Origin: Oxyruncus cristatus | Lineage: Eukaryota > Chordata > Aves > Passeriformes > Cotingidae | NCBI GenBank assembly: GCA_013399855.1 | Contig: VXAY01003846.1 | Coordinates: 1,118,244 to 1,182,243 of the forward strand | DNA length: 64,000 bases | Direction: 5' to 3' | Shown: positions 22,052 through 34,470 of the stretch, piece by piece | Numbering within the stretch: the stretch's first letter is position 1 | How the letters are laid out: the number at the start of each line of letters is the position of its first letter | Notes under the pieces: model-generated | Told to the model about the DNA's origin: nothing | What the model saw: the letters and a program-made list of their open reading frames with translations, nothing else | Databases searched by the model: none | Position numbers and translations under genes: made by a program

Positions 22052-25000
22052 GTATGTATGACACATCTCTCTTTTTCTTCTGTAGGGAGATGAAAACGAA
22101 AGAGATGGGGGACTTTTCTCTGTTGCTGATCAAAAAAGCCCAGTAACATTCCAATTTAGGATTCCTTAACACACCGTTTGCGGTGTGCCCAACCAAAGCT
22201 GACCTTTGTCTCTTGAAACCAAAGTCTCCTCTTCAATAGGATTGTCATTCGACTTTTGCCTGCAAAAGATGCTGTATCCAGAGTTGTGGCAGAGGAGCTC
22301 AGTTCCTGTACTATTAAAAAAGTAATAGCAGGATTTCCATTCCACTGATGATCACACAGCACTCGTTGTTTGAGATTTAATGAAAACTGTTCTTATAATT
22401 TACAAAGCAGCAGAGAAAGCAGCAAGTTTGGTTTAATTGAGGATTAAGCCTCTTGTCTAGCTGTCGGTGAAGGGATGAATAGTGGGGAGTGAGTGTATAG
22501 GGCATTTTTGGGTTTGTGTCAATGTATTTGCACTAGGTTAAATGCACTTGTGGTTTATTTTTCAGTGGGATTGATAAGAAGTCAATGCTCTTTTCACAAC
22601 ACTGCCAATTAAAACAGATTTTTTTTTTAAGAGTAATTCTGACATCAATTAAAATGAATTGGTCCAAATGATCTTCAGTTGCTCTGATGTAAAATCAGTT
22701 TCCTGGAGTAACTCAGTTGATTTCAGATTTGTTTCATTTTAAGCAAAGTAGATGGACACTGTATTTCTTGCCAGTTATGCTGTTAGTCTGCAACTTTGGG
22801 AAGTAATTTGGAAACCAGTTATTTAAATTTGCTAGAGTGGCTTTATGTTGGTGTACGTATGTTACTGTAGCGTTGCTAGTATAGCTTTTGTGTTAGTGTA
22901 TTTTTTTCTTTTATTAGTGCTTTATTTATTTCAGCAGGAAACATCAGATACTTCCTGATAAACTTGAGAACAGCTCTCCGACCATAGCTAAAAGTAGAGC
23001 TGGAGAATTGGCATTTTTCTCCCGCTTTATTTTGTTTGTTTTCTCCTGAGAATCACTTATGGATTACAAAATTATTGCATGTCTAGCAGCATTTGTTGTG
23101 TTTGCTGAAGACTTGGAGACTCTGAAATGAAAGTAACCCAAATAATTGCACATTCTTCAAACAGAGTATCACATGTATTTTGGGGTTAGTAAGAAATAAA
23201 TAATTTTAAACAATATTAAACCTAAATGAAAATTGCTTAAGCCAGTATCGCATTGTCACTGCATCAACACATTCACTGAAAGGATGATTTATTGAAAGTC
23301 TACTTTATACCCTGGCTTTGTAATATGAGCTTGGGTTTGGCGTTTTTTGGCGTTTTCTTTTTTTTAAAGCACATTGAGTCAGGGGCTTTTTTTGTCCCCA
23401 GAAATGCTAGTGGCAAATTCGTATTTACATTTATGGGAATGGGGACCAGACCCTGTACTATGAGAAGTTAAAACTCTTCAGGAGTAGCATTTATCTATAT
23501 CTTCCTTGAAAATTCTTTTGGTTTATTTGGGTTTTGTACAGGGAGGGGAATGAAAATGAAAAAGAAATACAAGTAAGGTAAAAGAAATAAATGTTGGGAA
23601 ATATATGTGTGCTTGCAAAGCAAGCAGGCTGCTGCTAGCTTATGTGACTGTTCAGTGAGAGAACACCTTGTACTCTCTGGAAGATTGATGTCATGATGCA
23701 AATATGTGTGTTTATACTTACAGTGTGATGACTTTTGAGGAAAAAAATAGCAGATGTGTCATCATATTCTGGCCAGTAAAGCAAAAGTTGGATGAGCTCA
23801 GGACTAATCTTGATGTTTCAGAAGTAGATTCTCAGCTGCTTTGTTTGAAATCAAAGATCAGCACAGGCAAAGAATCTGATCCTCTGTAATACTGCACTTG
23901 CTATTTGTGCATTGCTGAGCTATCATTAAAAGAAAAAAACCTGTCCTTGAAAAAGAAGGCCTTTCAGGACTGGAACCTGAACCTCAGATAAACCAAAAAG
24001 CCTTGTGTTGATTTATTTGTTTTCCACAGCTATTGACTCAGTTTTCTTTCCTTATTACAAAAGGAAGTGCTCCATTTTTAATATTATTATTCTAACTTTC
24101 TCTCCATGGAGCCATTCTGTAATGGCCGTCAGAGCATCCTAATGTTGTGGTTCAATGTATATTCCTGTCTTTCCTTAATAAATGGTTCACACTGTTTATT
24201 GGAGGGTATTTCTGTTCTTGTAGTTGAAATTAAGAGTTTTGCCAGTGTATCAAGGATTGCAGTCATTGTGTGGAGAAAAAATAGTCTGCTTCAATATCAA
24301 ACCTTTCAGCTGTTGTTGTTTGCCTGAGTGGTTTAGTATGAATATGACTTAAAACCAAAATATGAATATGATAAAAAACAAAGACAGTAGGGATGTAGCA
24401 GGATGTTTTTGTCATTGGCACTTAGTGGAACAGCTAGTACAATGTTATTGTTGTTTTTTTAAAAGGTTCCTCTAGACTTAACATTTTAGAAAAATTAACT
24501 TACTGCTTTTCAGGGGAATACTAATTTAATATGTACATACGAGGAAAAGTAATATGTGCTTATATGCAAGTTCAGTATGCCACAGAGGAACTCACATATC
24601 GGCAGGATTTACATAACTGTACATAAAGCACATGCTGTATAAGTCCAAGTCAAATACTTTGTCACATTTTCCTTAGAAGCATTTGCATGCACCAGAAGTT
24701 CCACTCAGTAGGGTTTTGCAGCTTTATGAAGCATACATTACATTACCAGAACTGGAGCCTGTGCAGAGTATAGTACACAAACACAGTTCTTCACATATCA
24801 GAGTTGCTTCAAAAGTAGTTTATGCTCTTTCAGGCAAAGGATATTAAAAAGTGGTTTACAAGTGAGATTTGCATGTATCAGAAGTACATGGGAAGAGGCT
24901 TAGTGAGACTTCCATAAATCATGAATGAATTTATCTTCTTTTGAGTATATTCATATGTTATTGTAAGTCACCAGCAAACGGTAATATTGCATTTGTGGGC

Positions 25001-25112
25001 TGTTTCTTCCCTCTGTTTTATTAATCCTAATGACTGCTTTGCCGGTTTATCGGACAAAGCGAGTGATGATGCTTTTTGTGCAGTGCTTACCTGTTATTGT
25101 TGTTCTGTGCAG
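22052..25112 (+). other. ETV1: ETV1 intron, 3.1 kb
   Basis: Donor GTATGT at 22052; acceptor tgttctgtgcag ends at 25112. It is AT-rich, with T runs near 22619-22628 and 23358-23366. Short open frames have no recognisable products. I saw no repeat family in it. Confidence 0.92.
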
Positions 25113-25282
25113 GTGATGTCAAACAGGAGCCGGGCATGTACCGTGAAGGACCAACGTACCAACGGCGAGGCTCGCTTCAGCTGTGGCAGTTCTTGGTAGC
25201 TCTTCTTGATGACCCATCAAACTCTCACTTCATAGCATGGACTGGTCGAGGCATGGAATTCAAGTTGATTGAGCCAGAGGAG
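25113..25282 (+). CDS. ETV1: ETV1 coding exon (human ~314-370): N-terminal half of ETS domain
   Basis: The exon is 170 nt and ends GAG|GTGGGT at 25283 (phase 0). It encodes DVKQEPGMYREGPTYQRRGS, then LQLWQFLVALLDDPSNSHFI and AWTGRGMEFKLIEPEE. VKQE is a SUMO consensus (human Lys317 equivalent), and RRGS holds the PKA site Ser334. The ETS domain starts at LQLWQF (human 335), covering helix 1 and the first beta strands of the winged helix-turn-helix. No residue of the ETS part differs from the recalled human sequence; the only change is Val for Ile in DIKQEP. Confidence 0.97.
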
Positions 25283-28200
25283 GTGGGTTAGGCATACAGC
25301 ATGCTCTCACATCCACTGGCCCATCCTGCAAATTGAATTGTGCTCCTTTGGACTTACGCCTTATTTTTCTTTAGTATTTTGCTTCAGTAGCACTTTAGAA
25401 GGGTGACAGGTGTGGTTAAGCAAGACTTCTAGTCTCACAAAATAGGAAAAGTATTGCAAGTACTAGAGGTACAAAACACCTCAAATTAATTGTGGGGCCC
25501 AGATTTTTCAGAACCACTTTATGGATAGAGCTGTGTTCCAAAATCCTTTAAAAGCTTTTCCCTTAATAGTCTTTCAGCACCAAATATTCTTCAGTTTGAA
25601 GTTGTGGGAACTTGGAGCTTTTAGCTGTAGAGTGAAGTACCCCAAGTCTGACAGATGGCAAAGGAGAAGGTTAAGATTTTTAGGCATCAAAATTGCATGA
25701 ATTTCCCTCTCTTTAGGGTTTTCTTCAGAATCTTCCTGCTTATGTGTATCATTAGATTGTTTAGTGCCTACTTAGATCGTAGGCTTGCAAACACTCATGC
25801 ACAAGCATGGCATTCCTGAACCATGAAGGACTCATGGAATATATACAATTACTTGTGTTCATGAACATTTGCTGAAGCATGACTTAGTTCACTGTGATCA
25901 GTGACTTAGTTCCTGTGTGATCAAAAGGAATAAATTGAATGTTTTATTACATAAAAAGTTTTGGACTAGGTAACATTACATAACCTATCCTGTATTCTAA
26001 ACAGTCATGGAAACTTGGAAGATCAGGTGTATGGGAATTTTACTGTAAAACTGATGTGGAGGATTTAATTAGGGTTGTCAAAAAGCGGTATCACTCTGCT
26101 TTACTTTTTTGTCCCTTGAATAGGGTTTGGTAATAGAGGAGACCGCAGCAAATTTTCTGTCAGGATGCTCTCTGAGTGAGAGCTCAGTAGGAATGTTTGG
26201 GGGTGTATGGCTGGTTCTGCATTCCACCAGCTATTTCTGCTGTTTGCCGTCCATCTGCTGTATAAGCAATCTGAAAGTTTTCTTACATTTTAGTTACATT
26301 GTCTGCTAACAGCTCTAGGGGGATGATAGAGTAGTTGGGCATGGATGTCCCCTGATAGGACTGATGTCCCTTTCCTTCCTGACATGGTCTGGTTGAGGAG
26401 CGGGTTGCTGCAATGACCCCTGTGCTAGCTCTGGTTTGTCTGAGCATCCCCCACGCAAGTGATAGGGCAGACCCTGGCATTGTGCACCTGAGGATTTGAC
26501 CTCAGAACAGTCTTAGTTGATTTGATATTGAAACTTGCAAGTCTGCAACCTTAGCAGGCTATATGGATTGCACAGTTCTGTGACCTGTCCCAGAACAGAG
26601 TGAAATCTTTGGAAAGGCTTTGGTTTTGGTGAATAATGTATCTAATTTTTCCCCCATTCTCAGTCTCTGTATTTTTTACCCTCTTAATTTTGTCTTGTCT
26701 TTAAAATCTGCCCAATTTTTTTCAAGATTGAAGAGTTTTATTGAGAAATGGTTTTCAACAGATGGTGCAAAAACTTTATAGATTTTATTAGCTGAGGAAA
26801 GGAAAGTAGCAAAACAAAGTCCTCAGGTTTCCTTATTGTGTAATTCCCTGAAGAACCGGATATTCTAATTTAAGTTAAACAGATCATTTTCTTGTCTGTC
26901 TATGTAGAAGTTGCTTTGTTTTTGAACAGCACTGCATCGGAGATCTGGAGGAGGCAAGATACTTGAAAGCTGCCTCACTCCTGTGTAGTCTTAGGGATTA
27001 CAAAGGAGCCTAAGTTGTTTTCATGTGAATGTCATGAATCTCTCAATTAAAATAAGAATAGCCTATAGGAAGTTTCACGTTTCTGTTGGTTGCCAAGTGT
27101 AAATTGAAGGGAAATCAAAGAGCTTGTTGGTTCTGCTGTGGCAGGTTAGGATGTAAATGACATGACCTTTCCATCTTATTCCTTGCTGGAGGTTTGTTCC
27201 CATATAGAAAGGGTGACAACAAAAATGAATATGTATCAGCTCCTGGAGTGCCATAGTTCATTCAGAAAGTGTGTGTGAACTATGGAGGCTGAGAATGGAG
27301 TGTAGGTCTATTTATGCTGCCTTGTCGCAGGGACAGCAACCTTCAGCAGGAAGGTGGGGTGGAAGGGTAGAAGCCTGAATCCCTTCCACAGAGCAAGACG
27401 AGGTAAATGCTATGCAGTTCAGGGACAGGAAGAGTCGCTTACCAAGACTCCTTCTGGACCTGCTTGCCTGTTTAGGAGTGTTAAAATACCGCACAAAAAA
27501 TGAAGAATATTCATAACCATTACTTTGGTTTAGTTATCTTTGATGTGTATTTATTTATTTTGCAAGCTTGATACGTTGGGGACATTCAGGACTCTGATTA
27601 ATGCAGAAGAAAACTTGGAAGGAATAGACAAAGAATGATGTGGGCATATGTTACGAAGATGAATAGGTGAATGAAGGTTGCGCATCTAGGTCAAATCTGC
27701 AGCTGGAATAAATTGACATGATTGGAGGTGTGTTTCAAAACAGCTAAAATATAGCTGAAGTTAGCAGAGCCATGATAATGTACATAAACCTGAAAAGCTG
27801 CACCACTGAAAAGAAATAGTACTTTCGAAAGAAATTTTAGAGATTATATGTAGATTGAAATCATGGCATTTGCTGTTGTTTAGTCCCCTTCAATTCTCAT
27901 TGATGTGTGTTGCCTATGGCTTGCATCAAAAAGTTCCAGACACCTATGGGAAAGTTTCGTAGAGCAGTCTGCAGAGAAACTGCTTGGCTACTCTGTCCTT
28001 TTTCCTGAACTATATGCACATGCACCTCTCAAACTCTCATTTTTATAAAATGTGCTTTAGAGAGTTCATCAGCTCTGACTGTTTTTTCCCTCTGGTGACA
28101 TGATAGTCATTTTTACAGACAGTCATTGAAATGTCGTCAACAGCTGATTATAATTTCAGGTGGTGAATAAGAAGTTAAGCTCTTTAAACAAAGGGTGTCT

Positions 28201-28986
28201 TTGTCCAGAACTATCTTTAGCAATAAAACAGGAAGTGTAAAGGCAAGTAGGAATCATAAGTCAGAGCAGAAGGCATATAGTTCTCTTTGGAATGGTTTCC
28301 TAAGATACTTGCAATTCACTTTTTATTGTTATTTTTAAGGGAAATTATACAACTGCAACTATGAAATTTCTGTTCCATTCTTCACACGACCATATAGTTT
28401 TTCCAAACGATTACTCTGCCTCCTCAAATAATTCATTTTTTTTGCTGAAGTAATGTTCAAGACTGGGAGTTGTCTTTTTGCTTGAATCTCCTAATAATCT
28501 CAACATTGCTGTCATTCCAAGTACAGTCTGTGTTAGTTCATGAATTAAGTGTTCATGTGCATTAATGTGTGTTTAATATAACTCATTTTTTTGACAGCGA
28601 GGAAAAGACAGGAGTAGTACCATTATCCATAGTATCAAACTAAAGATAGGTTTTCATCTTTTGTGAAAATTTTCTGGTGAAACTTGGTAAATATTTTTTG
28701 TCTGTCTTTTGGCTTTATTTTTTCATTGTTTTTTTTTATTAAAAAGCAAAGACAAAAAGCCTAACCCTCCACCACATTTGCAAATAAGTAAATTTTTCAA
28801 GTTTATGGTGATGTGTCTGCAATTGAATCGTAGTACTACCTGGGAAATTCAGGTCATGGCAACATCTTTTCTTATTTGTTGCACCTGCAGGGTTCTCCCT
28901 CCTGCATCCCCAAATAAAGTATCTGATGATAAGATATGCTTGTTAAATGCATTTAACAAATCAATGCTAATCCATTTTTGTGGCAG
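25283..28986 (+). other. ETV1: ETV1 intron inside the ETS domain, 3.7 kb
   Basis: This is a phase-0 intron between ...IEPEE and VARRW. Donor GTGGGT; acceptor catttttgtggcag ends at 28986. It contains an imperfect 22-bp tandem duplication at 25881-25924. Nothing else was recognised. Confidence 0.93.
25881..25924. repeat. Imperfect 22-bp tandem duplication
   Basis: GACTTAGTTCACTGTGATCA, then GT, then GACTTAGTTCCTGTGTGATC lie back to back with small differences. It is a minor intronic duplication. Confidence 0.8.
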
Positions 28987-29088
28987 GTGGCACGTCGCTG
29001 GGGGATTCAGAAAAATAGGCCAGCTATGAACTATGATAAACTCAGCCGATCGCTTCGCTATTATTATGAAAAGGGAATCATGCAAAAG
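28987..29088 (+). CDS. ETV1: ETV1 coding exon (human ~371-404): ETS recognition helix
   Basis: The exon is 102 nt (34 codons), phase 0 at both ends, with donor AAG|GTGAGT. It encodes [20 protein letters not shown] then [14 protein letters not shown]. The two arginines of SRSLRYYY (human Arg391 and Arg394) contact the GGA core in ETS-DNA structures and are present. This is the most conserved part of the family and appears unchanged. Confidence 0.97.
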
Positions 29089-31641
29089 GTGAGTAGCTAA
29101 TTTTGTATTACATTTCACCAGTCTTGCATGTTAATTCATAAGTCAGTTAATAAGAAGTACTTGCTGGGTTACGTAGTTTTTTCATCTATTTAGGCAAACA
29201 CTAAGCTTTTCTGACCTACGAGGTCCAGCATATGCATTAAGATATTCTTTCTTCTGTGTAAAAAATGTCTGTGGTTTTAGTTCTCACAATGCATGTCATG
29301 ATTATAGGGAAAGAGGTAACATTCAAAAATATCCAAAAGAGCTTCCTGGCAGCTGGGAAAGGCAAATTGTAGAGTACAGTATGATTAATTATTTGCAGAT
29401 CTAAATTAGCTGCCCAGTGCTTGGGTACTTCAGTAAGCGTAAGATAGGGGAGAAAACTTACACCTATTAACATACCAAATACTTCAATATTTTTACCAAT
29501 AGTGTTGTACTAATACTGTTTTTAATTGAAATTGAATATTTTTAATAGACTGAATTAGGAAAAATATTTAACAGTAATTTTTGTGTTACAGTCTGGTCTT
29601 GCTGACAGTATTCAATCCATTCTTCTGCTGCAGCTTGCTGATTTACATGTATATTTTTAAATCTTGCTGTGTAGTACTATGTAGATTGACTTAGAAATCA
29701 ATAGGAGAGACCTGTCTGCTTTATCTACGAAATGGGCAGGTGTGATCAAAGATCATAATGAACACCTTGTGCTGTAGTACTTATTCCATGTCTTTTCACA
29801 TTAGTTTTGTGACCTGTGATGATTAACATGTTTAAATCTGCCATTTGCCAATTCCATGAATGAAACAATGCTGTCAGCTCAAGTTACTCTGGGCAGCTTT
29901 TCCGGTAGGTTTTGTGAAGTCTTATGAGTTCTCTTGCTTAGATTATGGGACTGTTGAAGTGCACTCCTTTTTCACTATCCGGGAGTCAACTTGGACAACA
30001 GTCTGGGCTAGTGTTGGCTTATGGTTCTTCAGTAGCGCAGCGCCTTATTCATTTTTGTGTGTCATACAACTATACATTGAATCTTTGTAAAGTGACCTGG
30101 AAACTGGGTCCGATGGGAAAGCAGCAGAAATGCTTGGGTTTGCTGGCTGGTGCTTCAAGCAGAGGAGTTCCTTGTTGCAGGTTACAGCTCAGCTGCATAG
30201 GCAAGTGTGCTGCCAGCACAGTTCAAACGCAGCAGAGAGAAAAGAAAAAGCAGCAGAGTGAAGCAAATTGAAAAGGTGGGGTTCGCAATACCAGAAAATG
30301 CTGCCCCAACCCACACATCCATTTAATGTGGAGAGTTTACAAGTACTTCCAATAGGTAGCTTGCTACTTCTTAAGCTACTACTTTATTAGCTAGAAGAAT
30401 GTATTTATCACACGAATTGAAGGCTAGTTTGTGTGCTTATTTTTCTGACATAGCAGTGTTTGAGCCGTTTCCTAGGACTGATCTATCTGACCAGTTCGTG
30501 TATGTTAAAAACTAATGGGGATTGCAGATTCATAATAGGTTTCTTTACTGCAAAGTTTGTATACATGCTTTTCCTCCTTTGTTTTAAATTAAGCTGTGAT
30601 AGTAGGATATGCAAAAGCCTAATTTCTGAATGCAGCGTATGGTTTGTCAAAGTTGATGTAAAAAATTCTACTGCAGATATAGCCTCCATCAAATTCTATT
30701 TGCAGAATAAATATACTGAAAGTTTAAGGAGGTGCTTCAAACTATTTTGCACCCATAAGAATAGAGTTGTTGAGTTCGTGACACTTTTTCCACCTTCACT
30801 CACTTCAGTGACGTGGTAGCTGGACTTGCAAGAAGCAGACAATATGAGCTTTACTTTTAAATAATTTTAATAAACTGTGAGCATACAACATGGTTCACGT
30901 TTTTAAGGACAATTTTTAAAATAAGGTGCTTTAGAATACAGTGTATTGACTTCTGTTTTTTGTTTGGGTTTTTTAAAAAGACAACACATTGGTGTTGTTT
31001 TTATTATTCTTTAGCTTTTAGCAAATTGAAACACAGACATTTGGTTCTATTTCTGATTAAGGGAAAACTTTAGGATCTTTGGACAAATTGCCCCTCCATA
31101 AGCAAATCTAAATGTCCCAGCTTTGCATGAGCAATTGCTAAGTACATATTAGCCTACGTATTTGCTTACGCTGTGCCTGTGCAATCAGCATCCACCATAA
31201 CTTGAGTGCTTTTGTACGTAAATATGAATCAATCTGTGTAAAGTGAAATCCAGATCTCTGTTGTGCAATGTGATTCATTTTTCCACTTCGCACACAGAGT
31301 GTGTAATTTTATTTTGCCACCGTAGTGACAATTTATTTACATTTTCCAATAAGAACAGTTCCATTTGTGGTTAAGTATAGGAAATGATCGCAAACAAATG
31401 TTTATTGTAGGATAGCTAGTCCATCTTCCAACAGGATGTCACGTGTGGCAAAATCAAGATCATTCCACACAGTCTGCTTTGGCAGGTCCTTCTTGTCTTT
31501 GCTAGGCCATTTCCTAACCAGTTCTGCTGTCACACTGTTAATTGTGTAACAAAGATGAGTTCTTCACAAGACTGGTGAACTTGGAGTCGCAAAACACAAG
31601 GCCTTATGCTGCACCTTTTTTTCCCCTTCTGTTGTCTTAAG
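29089..31641 (+). other. ETV1: ETV1 last intron, 2.6 kb
   Basis: Donor GTGAGT at 29089; acceptor ttctgttgtcttaag ends at 31641 (AAG rather than the commoner CAG). Open frames at 29860-30271 and 30460-30819 have no recognisable product and look like chance. No repeats were identified. Confidence 0.92.
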
Positions 31642-31863
31642 GTGGCTGGAGAAAGATACGTCTACAAGTTTGTTTGCGACCCTGAAGCGCTTTTCTCCAT
31701 GGCTTTTCCGGACAACCAGCGCCCCTTACTGAAGACTGACATGGAGCGCCACATCAATGAGGAGGACACTGTGCCTCTGTCCCACTTTGATGAGAGCATG
31801 GTCTACATGCAGGATGGTGGCTGCTGCAACACCCACCCCTACAACGAAGGCTATGTCTATTAA
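31642..31863 (+). CDS. ETV1: ETV1 terminal coding exon (human ~405-477) with stop
   Basis: This is 73 codons plus TAA at 31861-31863. It begins VAGERYVYKFVCDPEALFSM, the end of the ETS domain (last strand and helix, to about human 415). It continues AFPDNQRPLLKTDMERHINE and ends HPYNEGYVY. The tail after the ETS domain is the C-terminal regulatory/activation segment typical of the PEA3 group. Changes from recalled human sequence cluster in the tail (VYMQDGGCCNTHP for TYMPEGGCCNPHP). Confidence 0.97.
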   Translation: MAGERYVYKFVCDPEALFSMAFPDNQRPLLKTDMERHINEEDTVPLSHFDESMVYMQDGGCCNTHPYNEGYVY

Positions 31864-32312
31864 CAGCAGTGACACTGAAGGGGATGTTTCCCCCCTCCCT
31901 TAAGCTTCTCCTCTTTCACAAGACCCAGAGGAAAGCTGAATCGACTTCAGTTTGTTTTTTAAATAGTACACTAAAAGGGGCTTTTCCTGTTGCATTACTC
32001 CTATGGTCTGCCATGGACAGCGCACTTTATTTGAAAGGGGTGGGTTGGAACCTAAACGTTATTCTGTGTAAAAGGAGGAAAAGGGTGGGTTTGCTTTTTA
32101 CTTAAGTTTGGGAAGGGAACATACAGGTTTTAAGTACAAAAAAGCTATATCATGTCTGTTTTGTTTCATATCAGCATAAGATATTGTACATTTTCTCTGG
32201 GTATCCATAGTACAGTTAATTCTCATTGTGCAAAATAACCACTTTATGATGATATCAGCACAGCATGCCTAGGGCATTTGTTTCTTGCCATTCTTAATTG
32301 TCTTTCTGCAGT

Positions 32313-32318
32313 AATAAA
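32313..32318 (+). promoter_or_regulatory. ETV1: Poly(A) signal candidate AATAAA (proximal)
   Basis: GCAGTAATAAAAGAG lies about 450 nt after the stop. It is the first canonical hexamer of the 3' UTR and a candidate for a short mRNA form. Confidence 0.4.
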
Positions 32319-32662
32319 AGAGAAGCAAAGCATATACTACAGCATTTAATTTAGAAGCTTCCAGTGGCAGATCTTGTACCTTGGCTCTGAGAATAACCAG
32401 ATATCTGGAAAGTTTTTCCTATTTTTTTCTTTTTTTTTTTTTTTCGGGGGGAGGGGTAATGACCTCAAAATAAAATCCACAGAGTGGCCAAAAGTACAGT
32501 CACCGAGCAGCAAAATCCCTGACTTCAGACTACAAGCTGCATGCTGTATCTGGTACCACATTGCTATACATATGTGGCCCATTGTATGGCTCACATTTTT
32601 CAAGATCCATTTGAGGGTAGTAATTACATGTGGTAGGCTTTCTGATGATCATGTCAGCATTA

Positions 32663-32668
32663 AATAAA
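32663..32668 (+). promoter_or_regulatory. ETV1: Poly(A) signal candidate AATAAA
   Basis: The context is GCATTAAATAAAGGTTC. It is about 800 nt past the stop, with a T/G-containing stretch (TTTGTATCC...TTTGG) 25-50 nt downstream. A further hexamer at 32469 lies in an A-rich context. Confidence 0.4.
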
Positions 32669-34366
32669 GGTTCATGATCAGGAGGGAGAAAACAATTTGT
32701 ATCCTTCCATTTCCTTTGGTACATAAATAAGTTATTTAATCAATAGGAATTAACTGTACTAAGTCACATATCTAATTATGCTGTTTAGACACAGCAAGCA
32801 CTCCTTGAGAAAAATATCCAATACACTAAATAGGTACTTTAGTAATTTTTAGACACGGTACCCATTAATATGCATTTAAACCTTTTACTGCTGTGTTATG
32901 TTGATAACATATATAAATACTAGATAATGCTAATGCTTCTGCTGCTGTCTTTTTCTGTAATATTCTCTTTGATGCTGAATTTACTATGACCATTTATAAG
33001 CAATGCTGTAACTACAGGTAGCATTTCAGGACAAAATAGATGACTTGAACCATTTATTGCTTAGAAAATAGCTTACGCCATAGCTGTGCTATAAGCAGCT
33101 TTTATGCGCATCCACAAATGACTAGTAAGCTTCAGCTTGCTAAGGAAAGCTCTGCAGAACCTTTTGTAATTTTTGGTGGAACAGAGACGAACTGTCAAAG
33201 AATACCATGAAGTTGCTGTATGACGTTGTAGTGCTGGCACTGGTGTTACCAATCAGCTTGTTTGGACACTAAATGTAAATGTGATCAGATATGCTCGGAA
33301 GACAATTTAAATTTTGAGGTTTTTTTTGTTGTTTTGTTATTTTCTTTCAAATTGTTTTATTTTTTTGAGAGGGATAATCTTGAACACAAGCCACACCTGC
33401 TATTCTGTATGTAAAACAAACAAACAAAAAGCCCTGACAGAATCCCAAATATTTATGAGCACCTTTTTTTGAAATACAATAATTTCTAGTTTGAAGAGAG
33501 GGGAAGGGGGTAAGATCTGGATTTCTTTTTTTGCCCAGTGAAATTTAAATAGGTGTTACATGAAGTACCTCATTTTCCTATATTGTCAAGAAGTGAGAGA
33601 AAAATGAATACATAACCATAAAAAAACAAGAATAATTTTCATCATAATGGATGGATTTCAAAGACAATCCAAGGTGGTGGGTTAATCTTCTATCCTTTTT
33701 CAGTTAAGACACTACCTAAGTTATGAATATTTTAATATGCAGTTAATCAAAAGTAAAGAAGCAGTGGTCACTGGAAACCACAGGTGCATAAAAAATGTTT
33801 GGGCAGGTATTTAATTTACTCAGATCCATAAGACAACATATTTTATGTGAGTGTATATATGCCTTAATATGTCACCTAATTCTGTCATCCGTAAGTCTCA
33901 ATGGCACTTAAATACTTGGTGATCAACCCAGAAAAAGAAGTCTAAAATCGCAGAACTAGCAAAAAGCAAGGGGAAAAGGTTGGGTACTATTGTTTAAAAA
34001 AATTGTGGTTTCCATTGAAATAAGGTTCAAATGAAACATGCTTTGATGAAAAGTCCTTGGATTGGTTTTGCTTCTTTGATGTCAGCACGGAGCGCCTCTT
34101 GCCTGTGGCAGGATGTGGGTATTTGGGAAACGGGTTGGACAAAAAAAGGAAAAAAAAAAGATTTAAAAAAATGCATCAAATGTGTAATATTTAAGAAGAA
34201 ATATATATATATATCTGTATATGGTAGTGACTCACTGAACAAAACAAGCAGTCAAACCAACATTACATAATTTCCGAGCAGAAGATAAAAAAGTCTTTCA
34301 CTGAACTGATTAACCCTTTTTAAAATGTGCCTAAGAGGTTTATTTAAAGTCTATTTTTATTCCACT

Positions 34367-34430
34367 TTTTTGTTTGTTTGGGGTTGGGTTTTGGGGTTTT
34401 TTTGTTTGTTTTGTTTGTTTCGGGTTTTCA
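34367..34430. repeat. G/T-rich low-complexity tract
   Basis: TTTTTTGTTTGTTTGGGG is followed by TTGGGTTTTGGGGTTTTTTT and TTTG units. G runs at 34380-34383, 34386-34388, 34393-34396 and 34422-34424 give a G-quadruplex-like pattern with one long loop. Confidence 0.8.
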
Positions 34431-34438
34431 GGTAGAAT

Positions 34439-34444
34439 AATAAA
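34439..34444 (+). promoter_or_regulatory. ETV1: Poly(A) signal candidate AATAAA (distal)
   Basis: The context is GGTAGAATAATAAATCTGGC, just after a G/T-rich tract, with GTTGTGTATTGG about 25 nt downstream as a possible GU-rich element. This hexamer supports a 3' UTR of about 2.6 kb. Confidence 0.35.
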
Positions 34445-34470
34445 TCTGGCAGCTGATTTCTGCAAGATTG

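Larger units (their letters stand above)
1..34470 (+). other. ETV1: ETV1 (ER81) gene, 3' portion; 5' end outside window
   Basis: Eight coding exons in order on the + strand join in frame into the C-terminal 399 residues of an ETS transcription factor of the PEA3 group (ETV1/ETV4/ETV5). Linker sequences outside the DNA-binding domain, such as the segment with SNPPTPSSTPVSPLHH and the ending NEGYVY, point to ETV1 rather than ETV4 or ETV5. The missing part is about 78 N-terminal residues (the acidic activation domain), the 5' UTR and the promoter. Introns run from 1.5 to 11.9 kb. The end coordinate is a guess tied to a poly(A) hexamer at 34439; the true 3' end could be nearer or further. The protein acts in the nucleus, binds GGAA/T sites and is activated by MAPK signalling. 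Confidence 0.95.
31864..34470 (+). other. ETV1: ETV1 3' UTR (extent uncertain)
   Basis: Sequence after the stop has no coding sense. It contains several AATAAA hexamers (32313, 32469, 32663, 34439) and ATTTA pentamers. Mammalian ETV1 has a 3' UTR of several kilobases (family knowledge), so the end could lie at 34.5 kb or as far as the hexamers at 36385 or 37168. Low-complexity points inside: T runs at about 32421-32444, (AAAC)n near 33414-33428, (AT)n near 34201-34214, and a G/T-rich tract at 34367-34430. Confidence 0.55.

Noticed and set aside
21739..22149. 136-codon open frame on -
   Set aside because: It is antisense to the ETV1 exon at 21983-22051 and to flanking intron; its length is explained by the exon's codon structure and chance.
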